64,000 nucleotides of DNA from Acidobacteriota bacterium (GCA_021793405.1 JAJYSV010000017.1:1-64000), one strand, 5' to 3'; positions 27,622-36,334 are shown, numbered from the stretch's first letter. Program-made: numbers and translations. Notes: generated from the letters alone by a model not told the origin.

Positions 27622-29685
27622 CTATTCCGTTCTGGTTGCTTGCACGAGCAATTCGACTGATGGCGCGATCATGTCCAGCAAGACAGCCCGAGGCTGCTCC
27701 GCGGATTTTAGGAGTTCGAGATTGTGCTGACGATCCTGCGCGTCAACGGTTCGACTGTTTTCTAGATCGTCCAGCGCCTGCAGGCCGATCACCGCTACCT
27801 GGTTCAAATCATGCGAGAGCGGGACCAATTCCTGAGTTAGCTCGGACTGAACCAGCAGGGGCTGCAGTTGCGCATCGTTATCGCGCCATAGAGTCAGCCA
27901 TTGTCGAGCTTGCTGCCATTGCTGCGCGGTCGCTTTCCCAGCGACGATCTGTTGGACCAGATCGCGAAACTTCCGAGCTGTCTCGCTCTCCGGCGGCACA
28001 ACGTCGACAAGCCGGTTCAGCGGCGTAGAGGTGGTATAGGTTTCCCCGCCTTCCAGTCTGTAGCGCGTGTATCCACTGGGAGGCCCAACCACCGCCGCGA
28101 AGACCTTCAGCGGCACAGGATCAGGGTCTCCGCTCATCCGTTGCAACATACCATTTACGTCCGCACCAGAATTGAGTCCGTAATATCCCAGCCTCCACGA
28201 TACGATCGCGAGTCTGCTGTACATGGAGTCGACATCCCGCACCAGTTGCGGCGACCAGAATCGTTCTGCGACTGCAGCCAGGTACGGCCAGATCTGGCTG
28301 TTGATCGTTTCTGCACTTACGTATTCGCTCCACATGGCCGCCTCGCCGCCCAAAATGCGTGACTTCTGCTCGGGGTCCAGCGTAGCCGCTTCGTCTCCCA
28401 ACGGATCCGCCAGGTAGTAACGCGAGGTTGGAAAATCCAGGTTCAGGTAGTACGGGGTGGAAAGAATGCCGCGGTTTCCCTGGCGCGCAGCCTGCGACAA
28501 CGAAGCCAATCCGCGCCATGATTGAATCACAACATCCTTGGGAGTTTCAGGCTGCAGCACTTCGTCCCAGCCTTCCATAATCTTGTGGTGTTTGGCGACC
28601 AGCTTCTGCACCTTGGCGGTAAAATACGCCTGCAGCGCCGCGTTAGTCGCAAGACCATGGGCTTTCATGAAGCTTTGGATCTGCGGATTGGCGTTCCACT
28701 CCTTCCCATTGCACTCATCGCCGCCGATGTGGAAATACTGATCGGGGAAAAGATTGGCCATCTCGCCGATAAATACATTGAGGAATTTGTAGGTTGACTC
28801 CTTTGTTGGATCCATGGCAGCACTATGCACGCCCATATGGATGGCGATATGGTAGGGAGCCGGTCCGCTCGCCAGCTGTGGATAGCCGACAAACCAGGAA
28901 GTAGTGTGGCAGGGCATATCGAACTCGGGAACGACGCGGATTCCGCGGTCCCGCGCATAATCAATCACCTGGCGAATCTGGTCCTGCGTGTAGTAAAGTC
29001 CGTCCGATCCCTTTTCCTGCAACAGGGGGAACTTCTTGCTTTCGACGCGGAATCCCTGGTCATCCGACAGGTGCCAGTGGAAGACATTCAGCTTGACTGC
29101 TTCCATGCCGTCCAGGTCGTGCTCGATCACTGGGATAGGGATAAAGTGGCGGCTGACATCGATCATCAGACCACGCCACGGAAAGCGAGGCTGGTCGTCG
29201 ATCGCGACTACGGGAACGCTGAAGCCCTGCGGTGTCGTCCGTACCAACAGCAGAAAAGTTTGCAGACCGTGCAGCACGCCCAGGGGGTTCGGGGCAGTCA
29301 GCCGCACCTGCGTGGGAGTGACTTCCAGGTGGTAGGACTCATCTTCGCCTAGTTGCTGCACCGAATCGCTGCGCCCAGCGGTCTGGATGATAAAGTCCGG
29401 CTGGTTGAACTGCGCCTGGCGCCATAACGGGATCCCTGTTTCCCTCGAAAGTGTATCCAGAAAGCGCTGACGCGCGCGTAACAAGCGCGGCTCCGTATAG
29501 CCTTGCAGGGCAATGCCGAAATGACCGTCGATCTTGAATTGACCTTGACCCTGCACAGCCTGCGCGGGAAGCGGCATGATCGGTAACTCGGCGGCCGTTT
29601 GCGCGCGACTTCCGCGGGGAAAAGTGAGAAGACAATAGGCAAGAAAAAGAAAACATCCAAAGCGTGCGGAACTAAGCTTTATCAC
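27622..29685 (-). CDS. secreted beta-N-acetylhexosaminidase (GH20)
   Basis: 687 aa. Signal peptide (residues 1-28, A-Q after the cleavage region), GH20b domain (residues 30-155), then the catalytic barrel: F-P-W-R-G-L-M-I-D-V-S-R-H near 170, W-H-L-S-D-D-Q-G near 205, and the catalytic Asp323-Glu324 pair in H-I-G-G-D-E-C-N. Substrate-assisted hydrolysis of terminal GlcNAc/GalNAc from chitin, peptidoglycan or glycoproteins is expected. The C-terminal 170 residues are helical and not assigned. GTG 29685 is the start, supported by GAGGTG 7 nt upstream. A perfect palindrome lies about 110 nt upstream and may be an operator. Confidence 0.93.
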   Translation of the reverse strand: MIKLSSARFGCFLFLAYCLLTFPRGSRAQTAAELPIMPLPAQAVQGQGQFKIDGHFGIALQGYTEPRLLRARQRFLDTLSRETGIPLWRQAQFNQPDFIIQTAGRSDSVQQLGEDESYHLEVTPTQVRLTAPNPLGVLHGLQTFLLLVRTTPQGFSVPVVAIDDQPRFPWRGLMIDVSRHFIPIPVIEHDLDGMEAVKLNVFHWHLSDDQGFRVESKKFPLLQEKGSDGLYYTQDQIRQVIDYARDRGIRVVPEFDMPCHTTSWFVGYPQLASGPAPYHIAIHMGVHSAAMDPTKESTYKFLNVFIGEMANLFPDQYFHIGGDECNGKEWNANPQIQSFMKAHGLATNAALQAYFTAKVQKLVAKHHKIMEGWDEVLQPETPKDVVIQSWRGLASLSQAARQGNRGILSTPYYLNLDFPTSRYYLADPLGDEAATLDPEQKSRILGGEAAMWSEYVSAETINSQIWPYLAAVAERFWSPQLVRDVDSMYSRLAIVSWRLGYYGLNSGADVNGMLQRMSGDPDPVPLKVFAAVVGPPSGYTRYRLEGGETYTTSTPLNRLVDVVPPESETARKFRDLVQQIVAGKATAQQWQQARQWLTLWRDNDAQLQPLLVQSELTQELVPLSHDLNQVAVIGLQALDDLENSRTVDAQDRQHNLELLKSAEQPRAVLLDMIAPSVELLVQATRTE

Positions 29686-29994
29686 GACAACACACCTCGT
29701 AGCAGCAGCCGTCAGTTAAGACTCGCGTAACCAACATATCATTGCGTTCCCATGGTTGTGGCTCGCATGCTGTTCGTTGCGGTTTCAAGGTCAACCAACC
29801 ATGTCTAGGTTGGAGCCATGGTTGGAATCGGAAGCATGCCTTCCATCAAAAGCAAAAAGCTGACCGGATAGCTTTGCGCGGTTGATTCATGAGATCAATT
29901 GCTCGTCAAAATAGAAGATCCAGAGACGGAACGCGCCGCTGAATCTTCTGTCGTACATTGCGCGTTTAAGACGGTGCGGTTCGCAAAGAGCTTT
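29686..29994. other. upstream region of the GH20 gene
   Basis: 309 nt with no supported gene. It carries the ribosome site of the GH20 gene and the inverted repeat listed separately at 29795-29825, plus another CATGGTTG half-site at 29751-29758. Confidence 0.5.
29795..29825. repeat. palindrome, possible operator for GH20
   Basis: CCAACCATG (29795-29803) and CATGGTTGG (29817-29825) are perfect 9-bp arms around a 13-nt centre. A third copy of the half-site, CATGGTTG, lies at 29751-29758 with a weak partner CCAACA at 29731. Two inverted pairs upstream of a catabolic gene are what a dimeric or tetrameric sugar regulator would bind; the regulator is unknown and not encoded next to it. Confidence 0.4.
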
Positions 29995-30153
29995 CTAGAA
30001 TGTGAAGGCTCCTTGAAATGTGATTTGTCGTGGCGTTGCGCGTTCGAGCGAACTGAAAACGCCCAGTACGGAGATGTTTCCGGTCGGCGGCAGGAATTCA
30101 GGGTGATTGAGAAGATTCGATATCTGAGTAGTAAAGTGAAAATTAACGGGGGC
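29995..30153 (-). pseudogene. C-terminal remnant of a TonB-dependent receptor
   Basis: About 52 codons before TAG 29997 read as the last strands of an Oar-like receptor: V-N-F-H-F-T-T-Q-I-S-N-L-L-N-H-P-E-F, a P-P-T-G-N-I-S loop, and a finish in R-Q-I-T-F-Q-G-A-F-T-F with the terminal aromatic residue needed for outer-membrane insertion. Comparable ends (x-N-x-x-N-x-x-N-H-P-x-F ... R-Q-I) are typical of acidobacterial receptors. Nothing upstream continues the barrel. It begins 65 nt beyond the end of the neighbouring hydrolase gene, on the same strand. Confidence 0.7.
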
Positions 30154-30217
30154 GAGGGATTTTGTCTGGCAACAAATCGTCGCTCGCAGCATCACGGCGA
30201 GCAGTCGCCGGTCAGGA

Positions 30218-32329
30218 TTAGCGAACGCGTATCGTTGCGATTCCCGTCGTAGAGGATGCGACGGCGAAAGAGAATAAATGTGTTCCTGTATCGAAGTGCA
30301 GCCCGCTGACTTTGCCCGTGGCGGCGCTGACACGCGGTGCTCGCGTCGCATAGCCGGTGAGCGTCACCGAGTTCTCCCCAGATGAGAAGACAATTGTCGC
30401 TTCGATCGTGCCATGGCTGCTTACCGAGCGAAACCGCTTGCGAGCCATAGGAACAATTTTGCTGGTGTCTCCCAGCAGCGCGATGCCTGCCTGGTTGACA
30501 GGAACCAGTACGTCATAGGCCCAGCCGTTCCTGTAATGCATCGGCAGGCTCTGGCCGGCGGGAATCAGCTCGCCTTTCTGCGCCACCCAGTCCCACGCAT
30601 AGACGGGACTATGCATTCCCAGATCGCTGAGCGAAACCGTAGTGCCAGTGGTATCGCCGCTGCGCGGGTAGGAGAGGACATATTCTTCTGTTACGCTGCC
30701 GAAGTTGGTGCGGGCGGCGGCGACCATGGGCGCGGCGAGCGGCTTCGGAGCGTCGCCGGCATCGGCCAGGTAGGTTGCATCGATCGGCATCAGCGGCGTA
30801 TCCGGTTTCAGAATCACCGAGTCGACGCGCATCACACGCCTCAGGTTGGCGCCATCGATCGCACCCAGCGCGTCGCCTGTACCGACGGGGCCGGCGGAAA
30901 GCGTGGAGATGACAAGGTTCGGCAGCTCATCGCTCATAAAAACATCGGTCCAGGGCCACAGTCCGACAGCATGTGCCAGTGCCGATCCATACAGAAAAAA
31001 GTCATAGCGCGACCGTTGGAAGCGATCATCGCTGGTACGGATAGTATGCAGATTGGAGAACTGCGTACTGGCCAGGAAATAACCCGGCAACGGCATACAG
31101 TACTGAATGCCGATCTTCTCCTTCGCCATGGCGTTGGACATGTCGGCCAGGAACGCGTGCGATTGTTCAATATCGATGGCTGGGCGCGCGTTGCCGTTCA
31201 GCCAATCCTGCTCATACACAGCCACTCCGGCCTTTTTTAGATACTCGGCGGTGGAATTCCAGTACCTTGGGTCGATGATCACGTTCTTCGACATCCGATA
31301 TTGTTTGCGATAAGGACTGGACTGTGAGATCCAGCGCGCGTGGGTCACCATGGGCAGGCCCAGGCTCCGGTGAAACGCATCGAGTCCTTTGGGAAAAATG
31401 GCCGGATCGGCACGATACACGATCGCGCCATTGTCGCCCGTTCCGTTTACCAGGGTATTGCCCTTCTCTTTGGGATACCACCAGCTGTCCAGTTGCAGAT
31501 AGGCGATGGGCAAGCCCAATTTTTGGAACTGGTCGCGCACGGCGAGCAGAGTGCCTTCGTAGCCGAGCTTCGGATCGAACTTGTAATAGTATGCGGCGCC
31601 ATTGTCCGTCCAGTATCCAAACTTGTTCAGCACGACGTCAGTATCGTTGGCTACTGGCTGCTTGCCATTCAGCTTCTGCAAATCCCCGCCCCAGGCGGCG
31701 AAAGTATCGTTGATGCCCCTGCCGAAAACCAGCAGGGTCTTGTGTGTGAAGCCGGTGGGCAGCGTGGTGACCTGGGAGTCGATGCCGCTTGTCACATGTC
31801 CACCGGGAGCTTGTTCAAGATCCGCCACCAGGAAACTATCCGCTGGCGAAAGCGCCATGGTGTTTCGATTATGATCGAAAAGTAGCCATGGCCCTTGCGC
31901 GCCGAGCTTTCCGAACTCAAATGTCGCGAAGTTATCGACCGCATAACCTAAGCGCATCAGTCCCTGAGGCAGCGCCTCGAAGTCCGGAAATGGCGCGGTA
32001 TTCGCATCCGACCCTTTGTGCTCATCCAGAAACAGCACCGCGGAGTGCTCGCGATAGAGGCGGATCGCAGCAGTGCGCCCGCCTTTGTTCCAAACCGCGT
32101 CGATCTCCCGATACGCTCCCAACCCATCGCTGCCAGTCGTCACGCGCAGGCTGCTGACTTTTCCGGGCAGCGTTCCCTTCAGGTCCCAATGTGTCGCCTT
32201 GTTGCGAATAGAGTACGCGCCCGTCTGGCTGAAAGAGACCTCGACGCTCGCATTGTGCAGGGTTTGGTTTTGTGCGCGCAGAGGGAAGGGCAACAGACAG
32301 AGAGCAAAGAGAAAGCAGACGTTCTTCAT
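30218..32329 (-). CDS. secreted clan GH-D-like glycoside hydrolase, family unassigned
   Basis: 703 aa. Signal peptide (residues 1-19, L-R-A-Q). An N-terminal beta-sandwich (about 20-220) is followed by a probable TIM barrel with Y-L-Q-L-D-S-W-W near 280, V-Y-E-Q-D-W-L near 372-378 and R-T-S-D-D-R-F near 431-437. The layout is like GH36/GH31 enzymes, where an Asp after a barrel strand is the nucleophile and a later S-D-D supplies the acid/base; Asp375 and Asp434 or 435 are candidates. A C-terminal beta domain closes the protein. I cannot place it in a named family. It sits with GH27 and GH20 genes, so alpha-galactoside or alpha-glucoside cleavage is a fair guess only. Confidence 0.6.
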   Translation of the reverse strand: MKNVCFLFALCLLPFPLRAQNQTLHNASVEVSFSQTGAYSIRNKATHWDLKGTLPGKVSSLRVTTGSDGLGAYREIDAVWNKGGRTAAIRLYREHSAVLFLDEHKGSDANTAPFPDFEALPQGLMRLGYAVDNFATFEFGKLGAQGPWLLFDHNRNTMALSPADSFLVADLEQAPGGHVTSGIDSQVTTLPTGFTHKTLLVFGRGINDTFAAWGGDLQKLNGKQPVANDTDVVLNKFGYWTDNGAAYYYKFDPKLGYEGTLLAVRDQFQKLGLPIAYLQLDSWWYPKEKGNTLVNGTGDNGAIVYRADPAIFPKGLDAFHRSLGLPMVTHARWISQSSPYRKQYRMSKNVIIDPRYWNSTAEYLKKAGVAVYEQDWLNGNARPAIDIEQSHAFLADMSNAMAKEKIGIQYCMPLPGYFLASTQFSNLHTIRTSDDRFQRSRYDFFLYGSALAHAVGLWPWTDVFMSDELPNLVISTLSAGPVGTGDALGAIDGANLRRVMRVDSVILKPDTPLMPIDATYLADAGDAPKPLAAPMVAAARTNFGSVTEEYVLSYPRSGDTTGTTVSLSDLGMHSPVYAWDWVAQKGELIPAGQSLPMHYRNGWAYDVLVPVNQAGIALLGDTSKIVPMARKRFRSVSSHGTIEATIVFSSGENSVTLTGYATRAPRVSAATGKVSGLHFDTGTHLFSFAVASSTTGIATIRVR

Positions 32330-32362
32330 GCCTTTTTGAGTTTAACGCAGGGAACCTCGTTT

Positions 32363-32388
32363 AACTTCCGACGTGCGAGACGGAAGTT
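32363..32388. repeat. perfect hairpin between divergent genes
   Basis: AACTTCCG and CGGAAGTT are 8-bp arms around a 10-nt loop, in the 275-nt space between the divergent hydrolase and dehydrogenase genes. No T tract follows on either strand, so an operator or mRNA-leader hairpin is more likely than a terminator. Confidence 0.35.
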
Positions 32389-32604
32389 GCTTCAGCTCGC
32401 AGGAACAGGTTCCGATCGTGCCCTCGGGAGGAAAGCCACGCGGTCTCTGCTTGTGGCTGTGGAAGCCGCTGGTGGAAATGGCGCGGAGGAACTACACTTG
32501 ACGATCGATACGTGAGAGTGATGGTTTGCGGAAAACCGGATGCGTTCCCGTCGGGCCTGTGGCGTGGGCCTGGAGGCTCGGGTTGTGCACCGGGCAAGGA
32601 GTGA

Positions 32605-33465
32605 ATGAAAGTGACGAATGAAATTCGAGTGATTGGCGTCATCGGCGCGGGAACGATGGGCAACGGGATCGCGCATGTCTGCGCACGCAGCGGCTACGAC
32701 GTATTGCTGTGCGAAGTGGAACAGCGCTTTCTCGATCGCGGACTGGAAACCGTGCGCAAGAATCTCGAACGCGAAGCTGCCAAGGGCAAGATCACCGCCG
32801 ACGCCGCCAAGGCAGCACTCGCGCGCATCACTGGCGTGTTGGATCGTGAGCGCCTGGCCGAATGCGACTTTGTCGTCGAGGCAGCGACGGAGAAATTCGA
32901 GATCAAAAAATCGATCTTCGCCGATCTCGACCGGATCACGCGCAACGACGTGATTCTTGCGTCCAATACTTCTTCCATTTCCATTACGAAACTTGCCAAC
33001 GTGACCAGCCGGCCTGATCGCGTCATCGGAATGCACTTTTTCAACCCGGTTCCGGTGATGAAGTTGGTCGAGGTGATCCGCGGTATGGCAACCAGCCAGG
33101 CAACCTACGAGCAGGTCCATGATTTGGCGCAGAAGCTCGGAAAAACGCCGGTGGAGGTGAACGATGCGCCGGGGTTCGTATCGAACCGCGTGTTGATGCC
33201 GCTGCTGAACGAAGCGATGTATGCCGTGATGGAAGGCGTCGCCACGCCCGAGGCGGTCGACGAGGTCTTCAAGCTTGGCATGGCGCATCCCATGGGGCCG
33301 CTGACGCTGGTGGATTTCATCGGACTCGATGTCTGCCTCGATATCATGCGCGTCTTGCAGGAAGGCTTCGGCGATCCGAAATATCGACCCTGTCCGCTGC
33401 TGGTTCGCATGGTGGATGCCGGCTGGCTGGGGAGGAAATCCGGTCGTGGATTTTATCGGTATTGA
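32605..33465 (+). CDS. 3-hydroxybutyryl-CoA dehydrogenase
   Basis: 286 aa, normal length. An N-terminal Rossmann domain with G-V-I-G-A-G-T-M-G-N-G-I-A (residues 10-22) binds NAD(P)H, and E-A-A-T-E near 95 and S-N-T-S-S-I near 120 are family landmarks. H-F-F-N-P-V-P-V-M-K-L-V-E contains the catalytic His near 142, with its Glu partner a few residues on. The C-terminal helical domain has D-A-P-G-F-V-S-N-R and G-R-K-S-G-R-G-F-Y. It interconverts acetoacetyl-CoA and 3-hydroxybutyryl-CoA in fatty-acid or butyrate metabolism. AAGGAG lies 6 nt before ATG 32605. It is a lone gene, so hbd-like versus paaH-like use is open. Confidence 0.93.
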   Translation: MKVTNEIRVIGVIGAGTMGNGIAHVCARSGYDVLLCEVEQRFLDRGLETVRKNLEREAAKGKITADAAKAALARITGVLDRERLAECDFVVEAATEKFEIKKSIFADLDRITRNDVILASNTSSISITKLANVTSRPDRVIGMHFFNPVPVMKLVEVIRGMATSQATYEQVHDLAQKLGKTPVEVNDAPGFVSNRVLMPLLNEAMYAVMEGVATPEAVDEVFKLGMAHPMGPLTLVDFIGLDVCLDIMRVLQEGFGDPKYRPCPLLVRMVDAGWLGRKSGRGFYRY

Positions 33466-33523
33466 CGGCTCATCGCGCCGGCAATTCGTCTCAAATAGGT
33501 TGTGGGCAGAGGGCCAGGAATAT

Positions 33524-33569
33524 AGTTGCTAAGGCAACCAATATTGCATAAATGGTTGCCTTGGCAACT
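33524..33569. repeat. nested palindromes between convergent genes
   Basis: Two 17-nt arms (33524-33540 and 33553-33569) are inverted copies with one mismatch around a 12-nt centre. Each arm is itself palindromic: GTTGC-taag-GCAAC and GTTGCC-tt-GGCAAC. The position between the 3' ends of convergent genes fits a bidirectional terminator, but no T tract follows either side; the TTGCC/GGCAA units also resemble MarR-type operators. Confidence 0.5.
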
Positions 33570-33637
33570 AAAAATTAGCCGTGCTCCATTCGACCTGCAT
33601 ATACCTAGTCAGTTCACATTGGAACCGGTCCGCTGTC

Positions 33638-34108
33638 CTAGTCATGGAAACGATCCGGGAATCCGTAAGCAACCGCAATCTGGTGAAGTTCGGTCCGGAT
33701 CTTCTGCCATTGTGTGCGGACTTTAGGCCCGAGCTCGACCGTATCGACGACATGATCGATCTGGGCCGCCGTGTCCGACACCGTGCAAAACTCCGCCTCG
33801 CCATTGCGGTCTTTCTTGAAGTGATGGAGCAATTTCTCGGTTTCTTTGTCAAAGGTCTTCGACAAGCTCCGCGCATCCCGTTCCTGGCTGGTATGGCGAA
33901 TCGTACTCCGGTGAACCGCATGGTCGAACGGTGGCCGGAAGGAATTTGCGTCCTGGTGCAGGTTGCGCATCATCGCTGCCATGTCTCTGTCGTTGACACG
34001 GGTCTGCGCCTGGGCGCGAGAAACCTGCGGGACACAGAAAAAGCCGGAAGCGAGACCGAAAATCAGCACCAAATTGCAGCAGCGCCCCAGCGTGCGGTGA
34101 GCTTTCAT
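33638..34108 (-). CDS. exported protein of unknown function
   Basis: 156 aa. A signal peptide of about 33 residues (hydrophobic C-C-N-L-V-L-I-F-G-L-A-S-G-F-F, ending S-R-A-Q-A) is followed by a mainly helical, charged domain with H-H-F-K-K-D and W-Q-K-I-R-T-E-L. No family is recognised. ATG 34108 is chosen over 34156 because GGAGGA lies 7 nt upstream and the signal starts there. It is divergent from the MBL-fold gene. Confidence 0.65.
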   Translation of the reverse strand: MKAHRTLGRCCNLVLIFGLASGFFCVPQVSRAQAQTRVNDRDMAAMMRNLHQDANSFRPPFDHAVHRSTIRHTSQERDARSLSKTFDKETEKLLHHFKKDRNGEAEFCTVSDTAAQIDHVVDTVELGPKVRTQWQKIRTELHQIAVAYGFPDRFHD

Positions 34109-34271
34109 CGTGAAAATTCCTCCATTGATTTGAACCGATCCTTGCGGGGGATGCATTCCAAAATCAAATGCTGGAATGATTTCCTACATCTGCCATCCGC
34201 ATTCTTAGTGGGATGCAGCAAGCTGCGGTTTTTCTGCTCGGCATGGACACAAACGCGGTAGTCTTTTGCAT

Positions 34272-35261
34272 ATGGTTCGCGTCACAGTTCTGGGTTCCGG
34301 TTCCAAAGGAAATTGCACGGTCGTCTCCACCGGACGCACTCGAATCGTGCTGGATGCCGGATTCAGTGCAAAAGAAATCGTGAAACGGATGCGGCTCAGC
34401 GGGGAAGAGCCGGAAAAGCTGAATGCCATTCTGATCACGCATGAACACCAGGACCATGTGCAGGGTCTTTCCGTGCTGGCCCGCCGCTGGAATGTTCCCG
34501 TGTATGCCACCCAGGCGACCCATGCCGCGTGGCGCGAATGGATCACGCCGCGGACTCGGATGAGTTTCAGCGCGTGGCTGGAGTCGCGCCGTCAACAAAC
34601 GGCAGAGTTGCTCCAGTCGGCAATGGCGGGAGAGAGCGATTCCGCCGTTGCACCTGTGCCGGGCGATGCGTCCATCGAGATCCCAGCGCTGGCGGCCGCT
34701 GCGCAGGAACCGCAAGTTTTGGATGCTGTCGCCAGTAGCCCCAGCGATGACCCGGCATATCTGCCTTGCGTCGAGCACTTTCATGCGGGGATCCCGTTTG
34801 AGATCGGCGATATCCGCGTTACCCCGTTCACCATCCCACACGATGCGGCCGACCCGGTTGGATTTGTGTTGCAGGCGGAAGGAATGCGCATAGTTGTCGC
34901 CACCGATCTGGGCTATCTGGCGCCCAATGTTCGGATGCATTTGCAGCGGGCTGACCTGCTAGTCATCGAGTCCAACCATGATGTGGAAATGCTGCGGGAC
35001 GGTCCCTATCCATGGGTGGTGAAGCAGCGAGTATTATCTCGTGTGGGGCACCTGTCGAACGACGCACTGGGCGAGTATCTTGCGTCCGAATACGACGGTG
35101 GCGCGCGCTACGTGATCCTGGCGCATATTTCGGAAAGCAACAATCTGCCGGAATTGGCGCAAAGCTCCGCGGAGCGGGCGCTCGACGGCAGAATGGGCCT
35201 GCTGGGAAACAAGGTGTTGCTGGCATCGCAGCACGAGCCGCTTGAATCTATACAGTTATAA
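34272..35261 (+). CDS. MBL-fold metallohydrolase (YycJ/WalJ-like) with insertion
   Basis: 329 aa. The fold opens with L-G-S-G-S-K-G-N-C-T and contains the dimetal motif T-H-E-H-Q-D-H near residue 60, a later I-P-H-D-A-A-D-P-V-G-F, D-L-G-Y and E-S-N-H-D-V-E, the pattern of the YycJ exonuclease group. Residues about 98-165 between barrel elements form an Ala/Ser/Pro-rich insertion not expected in the family (usual length about 260). YycJ-type proteins are linked to DNA-end processing or cell-wall control in Firmicutes; the role here is not established. ATG 34272 is preferred over TTG 34266. Confidence 0.82.
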   Translation: MVRVTVLGSGSKGNCTVVSTGRTRIVLDAGFSAKEIVKRMRLSGEEPEKLNAILITHEHQDHVQGLSVLARRWNVPVYATQATHAAWREWITPRTRMSFSAWLESRRQQTAELLQSAMAGESDSAVAPVPGDASIEIPALAAAAQEPQVLDAVASSPSDDPAYLPCVEHFHAGIPFEIGDIRVTPFTIPHDAADPVGFVLQAEGMRIVVATDLGYLAPNVRMHLQRADLLVIESNHDVEMLRDGPYPWVVKQRVLSRVGHLSNDALGEYLASEYDGGARYVILAHISESNNLPELAQSSAERALDGRMGLLGNKVLLASQHEPLESIQL

Positions 35262-35366
35262 GGGCTGGATGAAGATTCTTGGCTGCTCCGCTACCGTTTA
35301 CGTTACAATTTAGTCAATAGATTTAGGTGGTTGGGTAGCAGCAGGCTTTGAGGAAATCAGGAGACT

Positions 35367-35825
35367 ATGCGGAAAATTCGTTGTATCGATCCCACTGTTG
35401 GGGACATCCTCGCAGGATGGCGGTATGACATCTCCGGGTTGCATCCAGAAATGCGTACCGACTACGAAGAACATCTGCGCGAATGCCGGCAATGTCACAC
35501 CCGTCAGCGCATTCATCGCACTGTGGATATGCTGCTGATCGGTATCTCGACGTGCGCCATCGGCGCGTTCGTTTCCGCGCTTCTGATCCTGCATCGCATC
35601 GAACCGCTGCGGGACTGGGTCGTGCTGAGCCTGCAGATGCATCAATTGTCGCTGGTCGTCAGCCTCGAACGGGTGGCGGTTTTGGGCCTGTTGATTTCGC
35701 TTCTGGCGTGGATCGTCATCGCCCTGATTACTCCCGTGCCGACCTATCTGAGCCAGCAGGCACGCGCATTGCAGGAACGCCTTCCGGAAGAACTTCGCGA
35801 GCACTTGCCAAAACTTTCCGCCTGA
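35367..35825 (+). CDS. membrane protein with H-x3-C-x2-C motif
   Basis: 152 aa. Residues 1-45 are soluble and carry H-L-R-E-C-R-Q-C-H, the histidine/cysteine arrangement of zinc-binding anti-sigma (zf-HC2-like) modules. Two membrane helices follow, at about 55-76 and 100-122, then a charged amphipathic tail rich in Glu, Leu and Arg. It could be a membrane anti-sigma factor or a redox-sensing protein, but no sigma gene is paired with it in the same orientation; the ECF pair lies 250 nt away on the other strand. No established function. Nothing is seen in 35826-36073. Confidence 0.6.
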   Translation: MRKIRCIDPTVGDILAGWRYDISGLHPEMRTDYEEHLRECRQCHTRQRIHRTVDMLLIGISTCAIGAFVSALLILHRIEPLRDWVVLSLQMHQLSLVVSLERVAVLGLLISLLAWIVIALITPVPTYLSQQARALQERLPEELREHLPKLSA

Positions 35826-36073
35826 TTTGAGGGAATTCGGCACGCAGTCCACGCAGGAAAAGACGTATGCCGATTGCCTACCCTGATGGTTTTCAATAGG
35901 AAATCCGCGCTCGATCATCACGCGAATGGACGATCTGCCAGAATCAGCGGAGAAGAGCAAGGAATATCCATCTACCTACGATGGGTCGCTTATCGGAAAA
36001 ATATCTACTATAAATTGCGCCAAAGAATCTGGTTGAATTTAGCTGTTCGGGCTGGATTCGTGCGATCGCACGT

Positions 36074-36334
36074 CTATGCCTTGGTCTTTTTCTTGTTGTC
36101 CTTCAACTCGGCGCATTTCGTCAAGACAGCTTGATGCAATTGAGTCCGGATGGAGTCCGGCAATTCATACAACTCGTTATTGCGGTAGATTTCGATGATT
36201 TGGCGAGTGGTGTTGACGGTGACATGGCAGTGGTTGCAGCCGTCCATGTGTTGCGCCAGTTCAGAGCGCAATGTTGCGGCCGTTTTCGCATCGAAATAAT
36301 CGGCAAGATTAGCAAGAAATTCTGTGCAGTTCAC
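36074..36334 (-). CDS. zinc-type anti-sigma factor
   Basis: 86 aa, no membrane helix. H-M-D-G-C-N-H-C near residue 29 is the H-x3-C-x2-C zinc motif of ZAS-family anti-sigma factors, with the third cysteine ligand early in the protein (Cys3). It is preceded by a helix and ends in a Lys-rich tail. Its ATG overlaps the stop of the sigma gene by 4 nt (ATGA), the standard arrangement for a co-translated sigma/anti-sigma pair. A cytoplasmic redox or metal signal releasing the sigma factor is a reasonable inference. Confidence 0.85.
   Translation of the reverse strand: MNCTEFLANLADYFDAKTAATLRSELAQHMDGCNHCHVTVNTTRQIIEIYRNNELYELPDSIRTQLHQAVLTKCAELKDNKKKTKA

Noticed and set aside
29899-30252. 117-codon plus-strand open frame between GH20 and the clan-D-like hydrolase.
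   Set aside because: The minus strand of the same bases encodes a recognisable TonB receptor end; the plus frame has no ribosome site or similarity.
32426-32437. GGGAGGAAAGCC resembling the start of RNase P RNA (GAGGAAAGUCC).
   Set aside because: The intergenic space is only 275 nt and none of the other conserved RNase P segments can be found.
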